Positions 7,716 to 17,437 are shown, counted from the stretch's first letter. The stretch: DNA of 64,000 nucleotides from Reinekea thalattae (GCF_008041945.1 NZ_VKAD01000001.1:1922001-1986000), one strand, 5' to 3'. Translations and numbers: made by a program. The notes: generated from the letters alone by a model not told the origin.

Positions 7716-10451
7716 TTAATGCACTGAGCTGTTAAGCTGTGACAAGGTTCTCAACTTAGAATCTCGAATTAGAGACAGCACCTGTGGCGACGGCAGCGCG
7801 TCGCTCACCACCAACCCTTGAACATAATGGCAACCAAGATGCTTGAGGTATTTCAGCTGCGCTTCACTCTCAACGCCCTCTGCAACAACCTTTAACCCTA
7901 GGCTGTCGGCCATCGCCATAATGGCTTCAATAACCGGACTCATTTGCCCTTCTTTGGTGTCAGCAATGAAATGCTGATCAATCTTTAACGCGTCTATCGG
8001 TAAGCGTTTTAAATAAGCCAGCGATGAATAACCAATACCAAAATCATCAATTGCGACACCAACGCCTAATGATGACAATCGGTCTAAATAATCAACCGAA
8101 TAGTCAACATCTAACATTAATAGGCTTTCAGAAAACTCTAATTCTAAATAGTGTGCCGTTAATGAGTATTTCTCGATGGTGTTTTTCAACATCGAATAAA
8201 GCTCGGCCGGTAAAGACTGGTGATAGGATAAATTAATTGAAACGGTCGTCTGACCAATACCGCTGTCTCGCCAAGCGGCCATATCACGACAGGCGTGATC
8301 AATGACCTGCTCACAAATATTCATCACCAAACCTAAGTCTTCAGCCACCGGCAAAAAGTCTGGCGGATCGATAACACCATGCTCTGGATGAATCCAGCGC
8401 ACACACACTTCGACCGAATCAATTTCATCGGAAATTAAATTAAGTTTGGGTTTGTAATCCAGCGAAAACTGGTTGTTGATCACGGCGTAACGTAAGTCAC
8501 TTTCCAGCTGCTGCCGGTCCATTGAATGTGCTAACGAGGTTTCATTGAAATATTGTACGCCATTGCCACCCAATTGCTTCGCGGCCTTCATTGCCGAGCA
8601 AGCTTCATTCAACAACTGAAACAAATTGCTTTGCCGCACAATGGTAGCGCCTAAGCTGGCGTTTAGAACAACACTACCTTCAACAGACATGATCGGGCGA
8701 GCCACTTCTTGAACTAACCGACTAAGGGTTTTATCAAGCAGTTGCGCATCCTCTTCGTATTCCAGCACTAGGGCAAATTCATACTCCGATATTCTTGCAA
8801 CTTGACGCACCGGGTCAGAAAAATTACTCAACCTAACGGCCAGATCCTTTATCAGTTGATCACACTCTGAGTCACTGATACGTGATTTTATTGCCTCAAA
8901 GTCATCTAAATTAAGCACCGCAACTGCGTATCGATTTCGCGCGAGCGGGCGATGCTCTTGAAATTGCTTTAACACCTGTTGGAAATAACTGCGATTAAAC
9001 AGTCCGGTTAATTCATCACATGTATGTAAATCGCTAACCGCATTGACTGTCTTTTGTTGACTAAAGGCGTCATGGCAAAAACCTAGATAGTTGGCAATGC
9101 TGTTATCTTCTCGACGAATCGCCGTTAACGTCATACTCATCGGCAAACGTTGACGCGAGCGAGTAACAATAATATTGCCGTTCCAGCGATCGTTATTAAC
9201 GACACCGCGACTAATTTGATGCGCTTGCTCTGTATGGATAATCTGGAATAACGGCTGACCGATCAGCTCGCCTTTCTGGCATAAAAAGGTATTACAGAAG
9301 GCGCGGTTACAGGTTAAAAATCGCTGCTGATCATCAAGAATAAAAATACCTTCCGAACTGTTATGGAATACGCTTGATGCCAGTCGAAGCTCTTCTTGCT
9401 GCTGCATATCATGAGTGACGTCGCGTCGTGTACCGATCATTCTCATGGCTCGACCAAGCTGATCTCGCTCGGTCACCTGACCGGTATCCTCCAGCCAACG
9501 CACGCCACCGGCGTTAGGTAAATCGATGCGGTAACGCACCTGATAGTAGCTGCTGTGATTACGTAAGTGCCGATATAGCGCCTTACGAATCACCTGTCTG
9601 TCTTCTTCATAAATTGCGTCGATTAGCGCAAATTCATCCGTCGAATCGCCGTGGCCAAAAAACTGTTCAGCATCAGAATGAAAGACACGCTTGTTCTTAA
9701 TATCCCAATCCCAGAAACCAATGCTCGACGCTTTAATGGCCAAGCTTAGCTGAGCTTCACTGAGCATTAAGGCACGATTAATTTCTTTGCGCAGGTCGAT
9801 CTCGTTGCTTAAGCGCCGATTAACCGAATCTAATTGCAGGGTGTGTTTTTTAATTTTGGCTTTCAACTCATCTTGGTTTTGCGCCTGCAAACTAATAAGC
9901 CGCTCAGTTTCTAATTGGTTGCGCATCGATGATAACGACAGCTGATAACCTCGATAAGCCATAATTGCAAACAGGCTCACCAACGGTAAATAGACTGAAT
10001 ACAGCAACGGGTCTTGCTGCCAATACAAAAAGGGCACAGGTAATAAGATCGTCGGTAAAATACTAACGATTAACAATCGCCCATGAGACACCAACAAGAT
10101 GGCGGACAACGCACAGTGCGCCAGCGCCAAGGTCATATTAAAGCCACCCAAGCGAGCGGTCATGGCCCATAAAATGCCATTTAGGGCAACGGTAAAGATA
10201 TGCCAGCGAACCGGATTCCACAGTGGATTTCGCGCCATTAGAGCTTTACAGCGCTGAGTGAGCACCAGACCGATTAGGCCAACCAAGCTTAAATAACAGG
10301 CACTGATAATGCTGTTTTGATGACCAAAGACGGCATCGGTGCCCAATAAATTGAGTAAGCCTAATAAACTTGAGATCGACCAATAGAAGGTTGCATTCTT
10401 AAGAAAAACCCTATTACGACGATGACGCAAGGTCTCTGCATTTAGATACAT
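7716..10451 (-). CDS. Membrane PAS-GGDEF-EAL protein, probable c-di-GMP phosphodiesterase
   Basis: A 911-residue signalling protein. Five or six hydrophobic segments fill residues 20-170 and a coiled coil follows (about 175-220). Two PAS/PAC modules come next (about 225-345 and 355-465), then a GGDEF-type domain (about 480-640) and an EAL domain (about 655-900). The GGDEF signature reads SEYEF, so cyclase activity is unlikely. The EAL domain keeps its metal and catalytic residues: Glu in VEVCVRW, Asn in SINLS, Glu in LEFSES, IDDFG, LKID, AEGVE and VQG. I infer cleavage of c-di-GMP, possibly tuned by GTP binding at the degenerate GGDEF. The input signal is unknown. Confidence 0.92.
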   Translation of the reverse strand: MYLNAETLRHRRNRVFLKNATFYWSISSLLGLLNLLGTDAVFGHQNSIISACYLSLVGLIGLVLTQRCKALMARNPLWNPVRWHIFTVALNGILWAMTARLGGFNMTLALAHCALSAILLVSHGRLLIVSILPTILLPVPFLYWQQDPLLYSVYLPLVSLFAIMAYRGYQLSLSSMRNQLETERLISLQAQNQDELKAKIKKHTLQLDSVNRRLSNEIDLRKEINRALMLSEAQLSLAIKASSIGFWDWDIKNKRVFHSDAEQFFGHGDSTDEFALIDAIYEEDRQVIRKALYRHLRNHSSYYQVRYRIDLPNAGGVRWLEDTGQVTERDQLGRAMRMIGTRRDVTHDMQQQEELRLASSVFHNSSEGIFILDDQQRFLTCNRAFCNTFLCQKGELIGQPLFQIIHTEQAHQISRGVVNNDRWNGNIIVTRSRQRLPMSMTLTAIRREDNSIANYLGFCHDAFSQQKTVNAVSDLHTCDELTGLFNRSYFQQVLKQFQEHRPLARNRYAVAVLNLDDFEAIKSRISDSECDQLIKDLAVRLSNFSDPVRQVARISEYEFALVLEYEEDAQLLDKTLSRLVQEVARPIMSVEGSVVLNASLGATIVRQSNLFQLLNEACSAMKAAKQLGGNGVQYFNETSLAHSMDRQQLESDLRYAVINNQFSLDYKPKLNLISDEIDSVEVCVRWIHPEHGVIDPPDFLPVAEDLGLVMNICEQVIDHACRDMAAWRDSGIGQTTVSINLSYHQSLPAELYSMLKNTIEKYSLTAHYLELEFSESLLMLDVDYSVDYLDRLSSLGVGVAIDDFGIGYSSLAYLKRLPIDALKIDQHFIADTKEGQMSPVIEAIMAMADSLGLKVVAEGVESEAQLKYLKHLGCHYVQGLVVSDALPSPQVLSLIRDSKLRTLSQLNSSVH

Positions 10452-10498
10452 AATTTATTTAAATAGGTAGTTTTTATACATAGTCTTCTAAGCTCTCT

Positions 10499-10576
10499 GT
10501 TCTTAGACTCATAGTTCTTAGAAACACAGCTCTTAGAAACGTAGCTCTTAGACGCATAGTCTTTTAAATACATAGC
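10499..10576. repeat. Degenerate 15-bp tandem repeat
   Basis: About five imperfect copies of a 15-bp unit of the type GYTCTTAGAAACATA stand in the 312-base gap between the PAS/GGDEF/EAL gene and uvrD. The last copies drift (GTCTTTTAAATACATA). No protein reading or clear operator symmetry was found. The rest of this gap shows no recognisable gene. Confidence 0.7.
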
Positions 10577-10763
10577 TATTATTGAAACTTCTACCGCCGG
10601 AGGTAACGAACAAGTATAGGCGGGCTTGTAACAGAATTCCGGTTAAATTTATCAGCGTTTCATTATCTGCAGTGTTTAATGAGTTACTCTTGCACATCTG
10701 ATACACTTCGACTGTTGTTATATACAGTGATTGATGCACACGAACTTTATTATTGGCGAACTT

Positions 10764-12926
10764 ATGAACAGTCTTCAACTCGATCTTTTAAATCCTCAGC
10801 AAAAAGCCGCTGTCACTTGCGAAAACCAACACCTGCTTGTGCTCGCAGGCGCAGGTTCAGGCAAAACGCGAGTACTAACCCATCGCATTGGCTGGCTGGT
10901 TGCGGCAGGTTTAGCCTCGCCCTATAGCGTATTGGCGGTAACCTTTACCAATAAGGCCGCCCGCGAGATGAAAGGCCGAATTGAAGAGCTGCTCGAAACC
11001 CCGTCACACGGACTCTGGATTGGTACCTTCCACGGCTTAGCGCATCGACTGTTAAAAGCCCACTGGCAACAGGCCAATTTGCCACAAAACTTCCAAGTTA
11101 TGGACAGTGACGACCAGCTTCGACTGATTAAGCGCATCATTGCCGAAATGAACATCGCCGATGATCGCATTCAACCAAAACAAGTACAGTGGTTTATCGG
11201 TGCCCAAAAAGATGAAGGCCGACGAGCCGCCTATGTTGTTGCCGGCGGTGATTGGTACCAAGAAACCCTTAAAGCTATTTACAGCCGCTATGAAGAACTT
11301 TGCCAACAGGGCGGCCTTGTCGACTTTGGTGAGCTGCTACTGCGTGCGCACGAACTGTGGTTAAACAATCCAGAATTACTCGCGCACTATAAAAGCCGCT
11401 TCACTCATGTCCTGGTGGACGAATTTCAGGATATTAACGATATCCAATACGCCTGGTTGCGAGTACTGACCGGCACCGAATTAAGCCTGACTATTGTCGG
11501 CGATGATGACCAATCTATTTACGGCTGGCGCGGTGCCAAGGTAGAAAACATTCAGGGTTTTGAGCTCGACTTCCCAAACGCAGAAACTATTCGCTTGGAA
11601 CAAAACTACCGCTCTAGCGCTAATATTTTGAACGCGGCCAATGCCGTCATTGCCAACAACAACGGCCGCCTTGGTAAAGACCTCTGGACCGACGATGCCG
11701 ATGGTGAGCCAATCCGACTTTACGCCGGTTTTAATGAGCAAGACGAAGCTCGTTATATTGCCGATGAAATGAAACGACTCATCGAAGCAGGCACCTCACC
11801 GACGGAAATAGCCTTGCTGTATCGCTCCAACGCACAATCACGTGTTTTAGAAGAAGCGCTAATTCATATGCAAGTGCCGTATCGTATCTACGGCGGCGTT
11901 CGCTTTTATGAGCGCATGGAAATTCGTAACGCTGTCGCCTACCTGCGATTAATTTTAAATCGCCAAGACGATGCCTCGATGGAACGTATTATGAACGTGC
12001 CACCGCGCGGTATCGGCAACAAAACATTCGAAGCCTTACGCATTATGGCGCGCGATCAAGGCTGCTCGTTATGGCAAGCCGCAAACCTAGCATTAGAAAA
12101 CAACGCCCTAGCCAAACGTGCAGCCAATGCTTTGCAAGCCTTTGTCGATTTAATTAACAGCATGGACAGCGAAGTACTCGGCTACGACGACCTCGGTGAG
12201 ATGATCAATTACGTTAATCAGCATTCCGGCATGATCGAGCACCACGAAAAAGAAAAAGGCGAAAAAGGCCGCACTCGAGTTGAAAACCTCAATGAGCTAA
12301 TCACTGCTGCGCAAAGCTTCACCAGCGAACTGGACTACGACAATAATGCCGAATTGCTGGCACTGTTTATTAGCGAAGCCTCGTTAGATGCCGGTGATGC
12401 GCAAGCCGATGAATTTGAACCGAGCGTGAATTTAATGACGCTGCACAGCGCTAAAGGTCTGGAATTCGAACAGGTATTTTTAGCCGGTATGGAAGAAAAT
12501 TTATTCCCTCATAAGATGTCGATTTCCGACATTGGCGGCATCCAAGAAGAACGTCGCCTAGCCTATGTTGGCATTACCCGCGCACGTAAAGCTCTGACCT
12601 TGACCTACGCAGAAAGCCGACGCCTGTACGGTAACGAAACCTTTAACAGCCTATCGCGTTTTGTTAAAGAGATTCCGGATGGCCTGATTAACGAAGTGCG
12701 GCTGCGTTCCACGGTGTCGCGACCGGCAAACTTCGGACTGCAACAACAAATGGCCGTAGACGACGCTGGTTTATCGATTGGTCAACGAGTGGAGCACGCC
12801 ATGTTTGGTGAAGGCACCATCGTCAATGCCGAAGGCGGCGGCGCACAAACTCGTATCCATATTGCTTTTGATGACGGAAATGTTCGAGTACTGATGTTGC
12901 AATACGCCAACTTACAGCCTCTTTGA
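10764..12926 (+). CDS. uvrD: DNA helicase II UvrD
   Basis: ATP-driven 3'-5' helicase of nucleotide excision and mismatch repair. At about 720 residues it has the normal length. The superfamily 1 motifs appear in order: AGAGSGKTRVL (Walker A), LVDEFQDIN (Walker B), QSIYGWRGA, EQNYRSS, LMTLHSAKGLEFEQVFL and YVGITRARKAL. The C-terminal Tudor-like end (IGQRVEHAMFGEGTIV) is the UvrD type. I chose the ATG at 10764, which gives MNSLQLDLLNPQQKAAV and matches the UvrD start. An upstream ATG at 10731 would add 11 unlikely residues. A DNA glycosylase follows after 13 bases, so the two repair genes are probably co-transcribed. Confidence 0.96.
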   Translation: MNSLQLDLLNPQQKAAVTCENQHLLVLAGAGSGKTRVLTHRIGWLVAAGLASPYSVLAVTFTNKAAREMKGRIEELLETPSHGLWIGTFHGLAHRLLKAHWQQANLPQNFQVMDSDDQLRLIKRIIAEMNIADDRIQPKQVQWFIGAQKDEGRRAAYVVAGGDWYQETLKAIYSRYEELCQQGGLVDFGELLLRAHELWLNNPELLAHYKSRFTHVLVDEFQDINDIQYAWLRVLTGTELSLTIVGDDDQSIYGWRGAKVENIQGFELDFPNAETIRLEQNYRSSANILNAANAVIANNNGRLGKDLWTDDADGEPIRLYAGFNEQDEARYIADEMKRLIEAGTSPTEIALLYRSNAQSRVLEEALIHMQVPYRIYGGVRFYERMEIRNAVAYLRLILNRQDDASMERIMNVPPRGIGNKTFEALRIMARDQGCSLWQAANLALENNALAKRAANALQAFVDLINSMDSEVLGYDDLGEMINYVNQHSGMIEHHEKEKGEKGRTRVENLNELITAAQSFTSELDYDNNAELLALFISEASLDAGDAQADEFEPSVNLMTLHSAKGLEFEQVFLAGMEENLFPHKMSISDIGGIQEERRLAYVGITRARKALTLTYAESRRLYGNETFNSLSRFVKEIPDGLINEVRLRSTVSRPANFGLQQQMAVDDAGLSIGQRVEHAMFGEGTIVNAEGGGAQTRIHIAFDDGNVRVLMLQYANLQPL

Positions 12927-12939
12927 GTCGGCCTGTTGC

Positions 12940-13446
12940 ATGAGTGATCTTATTCAGTCCTTTAGTGTCGCTTCTGGCAAAGCGCCAACAACGCTCATTT
13001 TAGGCTCAATCCCCGGCGTTGCCTCACTTGAGGCAAGCCAATATTACGCTCATCCACGTAATGCTTTCTGGCCTATCGTCTGCGCGTACTATGGCATTGA
13101 TATAAACCAAGATTACAACGTACGGCTTGAACAGCTGAACCAAAACGGCGTTGCGCTGTGGGATGTATTAAAAAATGCCGAGCGCAAAGGTAGCCTAGAT
13201 AGCGCGATAAAAAAGCACTCCATCATCGCCAACCCAATCGATCAGTGGCTAGCCACACAAGAGCGCGTTAAAAAGATTTTACTCAACGGTGGTACGGCGA
13301 AAAAAGAGTTTATGCGGCACTTTGCTAGCTATATAAAGAACCGAGACATTGATGTCATTGCCTGCCCATCGACAAGCCCAGCTTACGCGGCAATGCGTTT
13401 TGAAGAAAAGCAGCAGCGCTGGCACGCTGCGCTTTCAAAGTGCTAA
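12940..13446 (+). CDS. DNA-deoxyinosine (hypoxanthine) glycosylase, UDG family 6
   Basis: A 168-residue base-excision enzyme of the uracil-DNA glycosylase superfamily, expected to remove hypoxanthine from deaminated adenine. The N-terminal active-site strand LILGSIPGVASLEASQYY is followed by HPRNAFWPI. The C-terminal CPSTSPAYA is the family's substrate-contact loop. It starts 13 bases after the uvrD stop, consistent with one DNA-repair transcript. Activity on uracil cannot be excluded from sequence. Confidence 0.85.
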   Translation: MSDLIQSFSVASGKAPTTLILGSIPGVASLEASQYYAHPRNAFWPIVCAYYGIDINQDYNVRLEQLNQNGVALWDVLKNAERKGSLDSAIKKHSIIANPIDQWLATQERVKKILLNGGTAKKEFMRHFASYIKNRDIDVIACPSTSPAYAAMRFEEKQQRWHAALSKC

Positions 13447-13518
13447 CCACAATCTAATCTAACCACAACCAACCTAGCCACTGCCAAATCTAGTTACAAC
13501 CAAATACCAAATAAGGCG

Positions 13519-14139
13519 CTAGAGTCGCGCGCTAATTAGCTCCGTTAAGCCCAACGCCTCAACGATAAACTCAACCGACAGCGCCGCTAGAATCATCCCC
13601 ATGATGCGCGTAAGTAATGAAGCGCCACCCATACCGATGACTCGAATTATTTTTTCAGAGAACAACAGCATTATTAGCGTGAAGCCTAACACTGCCAACA
13701 TTGAGCCTGTGGTAATGAACTGTTCATGAATAGAATAGGTATGGTTATCGGTAATTAAAATTACCGCTAAGATCGCACCAGGAGAGGCCGTCGCCGGTAT
13801 CGCTAGCGGAAAAATCGCAATGTCGTGCCTCGGCTCTTGCGCACCTTCTTCAGAAGTGCCGTGCGAGAAGATCATCTGCAAGCCGAATAAAAATAGGATG
13901 AGACCACCGGCAATCTGGAACGAAAACAGGCTGATACCCATAGCACCTAATAACACCTGACCAATGACAATCGCACCGGTAAGAATAAGCGCAGCGTAAA
14001 GAATAGTTTTATAGGCGGTTTTTATCCGCTCCTTTGCAGAATGTTTAGCCGTCAGGCCTGCAAATAAAGCCATCGTCCCTATCGGGTCAACAGTCGCCCA
14101 AATAATTAAAAAATCATGTAACGCTTTATCTAAAATCAA
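13519..14139 (-). CDS. MarC-family integral membrane protein
   Basis: A 206-residue protein with six hydrophobic segments. The family features DKALHDFLIIWATVDPIGTMALFAGLT and FPLAIPATASPGAILAVI are the two related half-repeats of MarC/YhgN proteins. The physiological role of MarC proteins is unsettled; an early link to multiple antibiotic resistance was not upheld. It converges with the glycosylase gene. The 70-base gap is AC-rich and simple in sequence, with no clear hairpin. Confidence 0.9.
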   Translation of the reverse strand: MILDKALHDFLIIWATVDPIGTMALFAGLTAKHSAKERIKTAYKTILYAALILTGAIVIGQVLLGAMGISLFSFQIAGGLILFLFGLQMIFSHGTSEEGAQEPRHDIAIFPLAIPATASPGAILAVILITDNHTYSIHEQFITTGSMLAVLGFTLIMLLFSEKIIRVIGMGGASLLTRIMGMILAALSVEFIVEALGLTELISARL

Positions 14140-14183
14140 TGCTTAACTTCCAAAGGTTTATGTTGCTTCTAATTCGAATACGT

Positions 14184-14702
14184 CTAGCTCGACGTTTTCA
14201 GCCAGGCGGCATATTGTTCATTATGATCTTTAACATCCATGTAAATCCAAACCATTCGATCAACAAACCAAGCCTTGGTCACCATTAACCACGCCGTGGT
14301 AAAAATCGCCCAATCGAACCGCAGATCAATCAGAGCGTAACCCCAAACCGGAACGGCCACCAGCTGTAATATCAACAGAATACGACAAACGAGTAAATGG
14401 TGTTTTGGTATAAGGCTTTCTTTGGCTCGGTTCAAATAAACGCGCTCGCCAAAGGTTGCCATGGATGCCCAGTTGTCTGTTGTTTTAGGCGCTGAAAAAA
14501 GTCTTGGATTTAACCAAGTCCACAACAGAACCAGCGCCACAAACAACCAAGCCACGCTGCCTAACCAAGTTCGCGCATAGATGGCGAGTGTCAGTAATGG
14601 CAAAACAGTAAAACGCGAATACACACTGATCGGATTGGCATGTCGCATCCAGCTATCGGGATTCATCGCCATCGATTTTTCTGTCAGCTTCAATAAATCC
14701 AT
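14184..14702 (-). CDS. DUF6653 family membrane protein
   Basis: A 172-residue protein with paired hydrophobic segments around residues 30-65 and 110-150. The N-terminal SWMRHANPISVYSRFTVLPLLTLA matches the signature I associate with DUF6653. No function is known. A GTG at 14720 would add six residues, but the ATG at 14702 has GGAG about nine bases upstream and is preferred. It follows the MscS gene on the same strand almost without a gap, so the two are likely one transcript. Confidence 0.75.
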   Translation of the reverse strand: MDLLKLTEKSMAMNPDSWMRHANPISVYSRFTVLPLLTLAIYARTWLGSVAWLFVALVLLWTWLNPRLFSAPKTTDNWASMATFGERVYLNRAKESLIPKHHLLVCRILLILQLVAVPVWGYALIDLRFDWAIFTTAWLMVTKAWFVDRMVWIYMDVKDHNEQYAAWLKTSS

Positions 14703-14726
14703 TATCAGGCTCCAGCGCACTCGCTT

Positions 14727-15545
14727 TTACTTTGGCAAATGCACATCTAATTGCGGATACGGAATAACAATACCCTGTTCGTCAAATTTTAATTTAACTC
14801 GCTCCTGCATGTCCCAATAAAACGGCCAGTAGTCTTCCGTTTTTACCCATGGACGCACCAGCAAATTAACAGAACTATCCGCCAGCTCACCCACCGCGAT
14901 CACTGGTTCAGGCTCAGCTAAAACACGTTCATCCGCATCGATCAATTGTTGTAATAGCTGTTTGGCTTTTAGCAAATCACTGTCGTAACTGATGCCAAAC
15001 ACCATATCGACTCGGCGCGTTTTGCGCGCCGAAAAGTTGGTAATGACATCACCATAAATAGCACCATTAGGAACAACGACTTCTTTATTGTCGATCGTAC
15101 GCATGGTGGTTGAAAACATGGTAATTTTTTCAACCACGCCCATCACGCCTCCGGCCTCAACAAAGTCACCAGATTTAAAATGACGAAACAGAATCAACAA
15201 CACACCAGAAGCAAAGTTTTGCAGCGAGTCCTTTAGCGCCAAGCCGACTGCGATACCGGCAGCACCAATAACGGCGACCATCGACGTAGTATCAACACCC
15301 AACTGAGATAAGGCCGCAACAACAAAGAACAACAGCAGCGCGGCGTAAATAATCCCAGAAACAAAATCGATTAGAATCTCTTCAACCTTTGCGCGCTGCA
15401 TTATTTTTTTAGTCGCCTTTGCTACCAGCCGCGCAACAAACTGGCCGAGCACCAAAATAACGAGCGAGAATACAAACGACAGTGTATTTTGTTGTAACCA
15501 CTCAACCGCCGTATCGGCGATTCCTTGAAAGATATCTTGCATCAA
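14727..15545 (-). CDS. Small-conductance mechanosensitive channel, MscS family
   Basis: A 272-residue inner-membrane channel that opens under membrane tension to release solutes during hypo-osmotic shock. Three transmembrane helices fill the first 110 residues. The pore helix AAGIAVGLALKDSLQNFASGVLLILFRHFKSGDFV shows the Ala/Gly packing of MscS TM3. The beta domain with VVPNGAIYGDVITNFS follows, then the alpha/beta C-terminus. It is the short E. coli MscS/YbdG-like core form without extra N-terminal helices. Confidence 0.94.
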   Translation of the reverse strand: MMQDIFQGIADTAVEWLQQNTLSFVFSLVILVLGQFVARLVAKATKKIMQRAKVEEILIDFVSGIIYAALLLFFVVAALSQLGVDTTSMVAVIGAAGIAVGLALKDSLQNFASGVLLILFRHFKSGDFVEAGGVMGVVEKITMFSTTMRTIDNKEVVVPNGAIYGDVITNFSARKTRRVDMVFGISYDSDLLKAKQLLQQLIDADERVLAEPEPVIAVGELADSSVNLLVRPWVKTEDYWPFYWDMQERVKLKFDEQGIVIPYPQLDVHLPK

Positions 15546-15627
15546 TATGTCCTCATCCTTATATCCTGTAATTTTCGATACCGTAACAGACTAATTAGCC
15601 GCTATTTAAAATAGCACGGTGAGCACA

Positions 15628-16026
15628 TTACGCATCGTTATCTTGATTTTCGTTTTGGCTAAAATAAGCTCGCGCCACCGGTCGATATAAAAAGAATATG
15701 ACCACAACAAAAAACAGCAAGCTTGGCAAAATCATCTGTTTATCGGCCGTGGTCAGCAGACTGACCGCCATAGAAAACGACACCTAGCCAACCAACACAG
15801 TGCGACCAATCGCCTTGCCCTGCAACATCCATACGGCGCTAGTAACGGTCACCAATAGACCGACAGCAAGTAACAAAACCTGCAATACAACCGGCACAGG
15901 GCTCAATTGCATAAATTCAATGACTTTAGGGTTTCGTAAATTTAAACCCGTTGAAATTCCTGACATGGCACTGGTGATCAACAAAAACCAACAGATGATA
16001 GTGATGGATATTGGTCGTTTAGGCAT
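15628..16026 (-). pseudogene. Small membrane protein gene interrupted by one in-frame amber codon
   Basis: Reading from the ATG at 16026 gives 80 residues with two or three hydrophobic segments (MPKRPISITIICWFLLITS...). They end at a TAG whose complement is at 15784-15786. Continuing in the same frame past the TAG gives 51 more residues, including a strongly hydrophobic segment (ILPSLLFFVVVIFFLYRPV), and a natural TAA at 15628-15630. The continuation has no other stop and has membrane-protein composition, so the original product was probably about 132 residues with four membrane spans. The reading may be a recent nonsense mutation, a base-call error or a functional short form. The family is not recognised. 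Confidence 0.7.
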
Positions 16027-16288
16027 AAAAACTCCCTTGTTTTTAATGGTATGTCATCAAACATGACCATACGGTATTTATTATTTTCTATAAACCATGT
16101 TAAAACAGCAGAGTCAGCGGTGCGAGTACTTTAGATTGCCTTCAGCTCAGATTTATAAGCCTTTATGAACCCTTAGCTCAAAGAACCCAGCACGCAATTG
16201 ACAGTTTAACTTTTCACAGCACAACTCTATCATGGCGACAGCCAACTACTGTAATCACTCTGATCGTTTATTATGCCGAGGTCACATC

Positions 16289-16819
16289 ATGTCAACATTT
16301 AATGAATCCAACGAGCAAATCAGCAAAGCTACCGAAGACTATGTTTTACAACAAACCATGCTGCGTATTAAAGACCCTAAGGTGTCGTTAGATTTTTACC
16401 AGAACGTACTCGGCATGAAGTTGCTCGGACAATACGATTTCCCTGCTATGGAGTTCACGCTGTACTTTTTAGGTTATGAAGCTGAAGCTCCAGAAGCTGA
16501 CGGCCCAGAAAAAACGCAATGGGTGTTTCGTCGCCCAGGACTCATTGAGCTGACTCATAATTGGGGTACCGAGAACGACGAAAGCTTTGCTGGCTACCAC
16601 GACGGTAACTCTGACCCTCGCGGTTTTGGCCATATCGGCATTAGCGTTCCCGATGTTTATGCTGCCAGTGAACGATTCGAAAAATACGGCGTCGAGTTTG
16701 TCAAAAAACCCGACGACGGTTCAATGAAAGGCTTGGCTTTTATTAAAGACCCTGATGGTTACTGGATCGAAATATTTTCTGCCAAAGGCATTACCGATAT
16801 CATCCATTCACAGAGCTAA
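16289..16819 (+). CDS. gloA: Lactoylglutathione lyase (glyoxalase I)
   Basis: Converts the hemithioacetal of methylglyoxal and glutathione to S-lactoylglutathione. The 176-residue product is the longer, eukaryote/Pseudomonas-like form. Metal ligands are visible as Gln in QQTMLRIKD, Glu in LIELTHNWG, His in GFGHIGISV and Glu in YWIEIF. The ATG at 16289 is preferred because CGAGGT precedes it and the encoded start [21 protein letters not shown] fits the family. An upstream ATG at 16232 would add 19 residues without a ribosome site. It ends nine bases from the convergent kinase-like gene. Confidence 0.94.
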   Translation: MSTFNESNEQISKATEDYVLQQTMLRIKDPKVSLDFYQNVLGMKLLGQYDFPAMEFTLYFLGYEAEAPEADGPEKTQWVFRRPGLIELTHNWGTENDESFAGYHDGNSDPRGFGHIGISVPDVYAASERFEKYGVEFVKKPDDGSMKGLAFIKDPDGYWIEIFSAKGITDIIHSQS

Positions 16820-16827
16820 TATCCGGC

Positions 16828-17346
16828 TCACTCAATGAGCTGATGTTGAATAAAGTGATCAAGCGCTTTGAGTGAGCAGAGTCGATAAAGTTTTTTATCG
16901 TTTGACTTCTCTACCAGCTGCTGCCAAAAGGCGTCGTTCCAAAAAGCAGGGCAACGCCTTAAGGTTTTATAACTTTGCAGCGTTCCTTTTAAAACAGAAC
17001 TGCCTTCTGGCCAACCTTCGGGTTTCTGCCAAAGTGCTTTGAGCAAACGTTTAGTCACCAACCAATAGCTTTGCCAATAGGGCAGGTCGATATAGATTAA
17101 CGTGTCTGCTGCATGAATCCGTTCATTAAACGCCGACAAAGGCCCCAAGCCATCGATAATCCAGCTCGGCTTCATTAACAAACCTTGATGCGCCGCATCA
17201 AATTCTGGCCGAGCTAAAGGCTCGCCGTTTGACTGATACTGCAGCATATCGAGTGCGTAATGTTCAATACTAAGGGCGGCCGCTAATCGTTTTGCTACGG
17301 TCGACTTACCGCTACCGGGCTTACCAAATATAGCTATCTTTTTCAT
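16828..17346 (-). CDS. P-loop nucleotide kinase-like protein (adenylate kinase/FlaR-like)
   Basis: A 172-residue cytoplasmic ATPase-fold protein. The Walker A motif GKPGSGKST is at residues 8-16, and an aspartate-rich second strand (DTLIYIDLPYWQSYWLVTKRLL) follows. The arrangement is that of AAA_18/adenylate-kinase-related 'DNA topology modulation' proteins. The substrate is unknown. I chose the ATG at 17346 because AGGAGA lies seven bases upstream. A longer frame to 17445 would run through a terminator hairpin and is unlikely to be used. Confidence 0.8.
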   Translation of the reverse strand: MKKIAIFGKPGSGKSTVAKRLAAALSIEHYALDMLQYQSNGEPLARPEFDAAHQGLLMKPSWIIDGLGPLSAFNERIHAADTLIYIDLPYWQSYWLVTKRLLKALWQKPEGWPEGSSVLKGTLQSYKTLRRCPAFWNDAFWQQLVEKSNDKKLYRLCSLKALDHFIQHQLIE

Positions 17347-17380
17347 CGTTTCTCCTAGTGAGTAAAAACCCAAGAGGCAG

Positions 17381-17409
17381 AAAAACAAAACCCACCTCGA
17401 GGGTGGGTT
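17381..17409 (-). terminator. Intrinsic terminator in the leader of the P-loop kinase gene
   Basis: On the minus strand the arms CCCACC and GGTGGG close a CTCGA loop and are followed by TTTTGTTTTT. It lies about 130 bases past the stop of the upstream arrestin-like gene and 35 bases before the kinase-like start. It could end the upstream transcript or act as an attenuator. Confidence 0.75.
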
Positions 17410-17437
17410 ATACTGCAAACAGACGCGCCCACCATTG

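Noticed and set aside
10548-10778. 76-codon minus-strand ORF upstream of uvrD
   Set aside because: It overlaps the uvrD start and the 15-bp repeats and has no family features.
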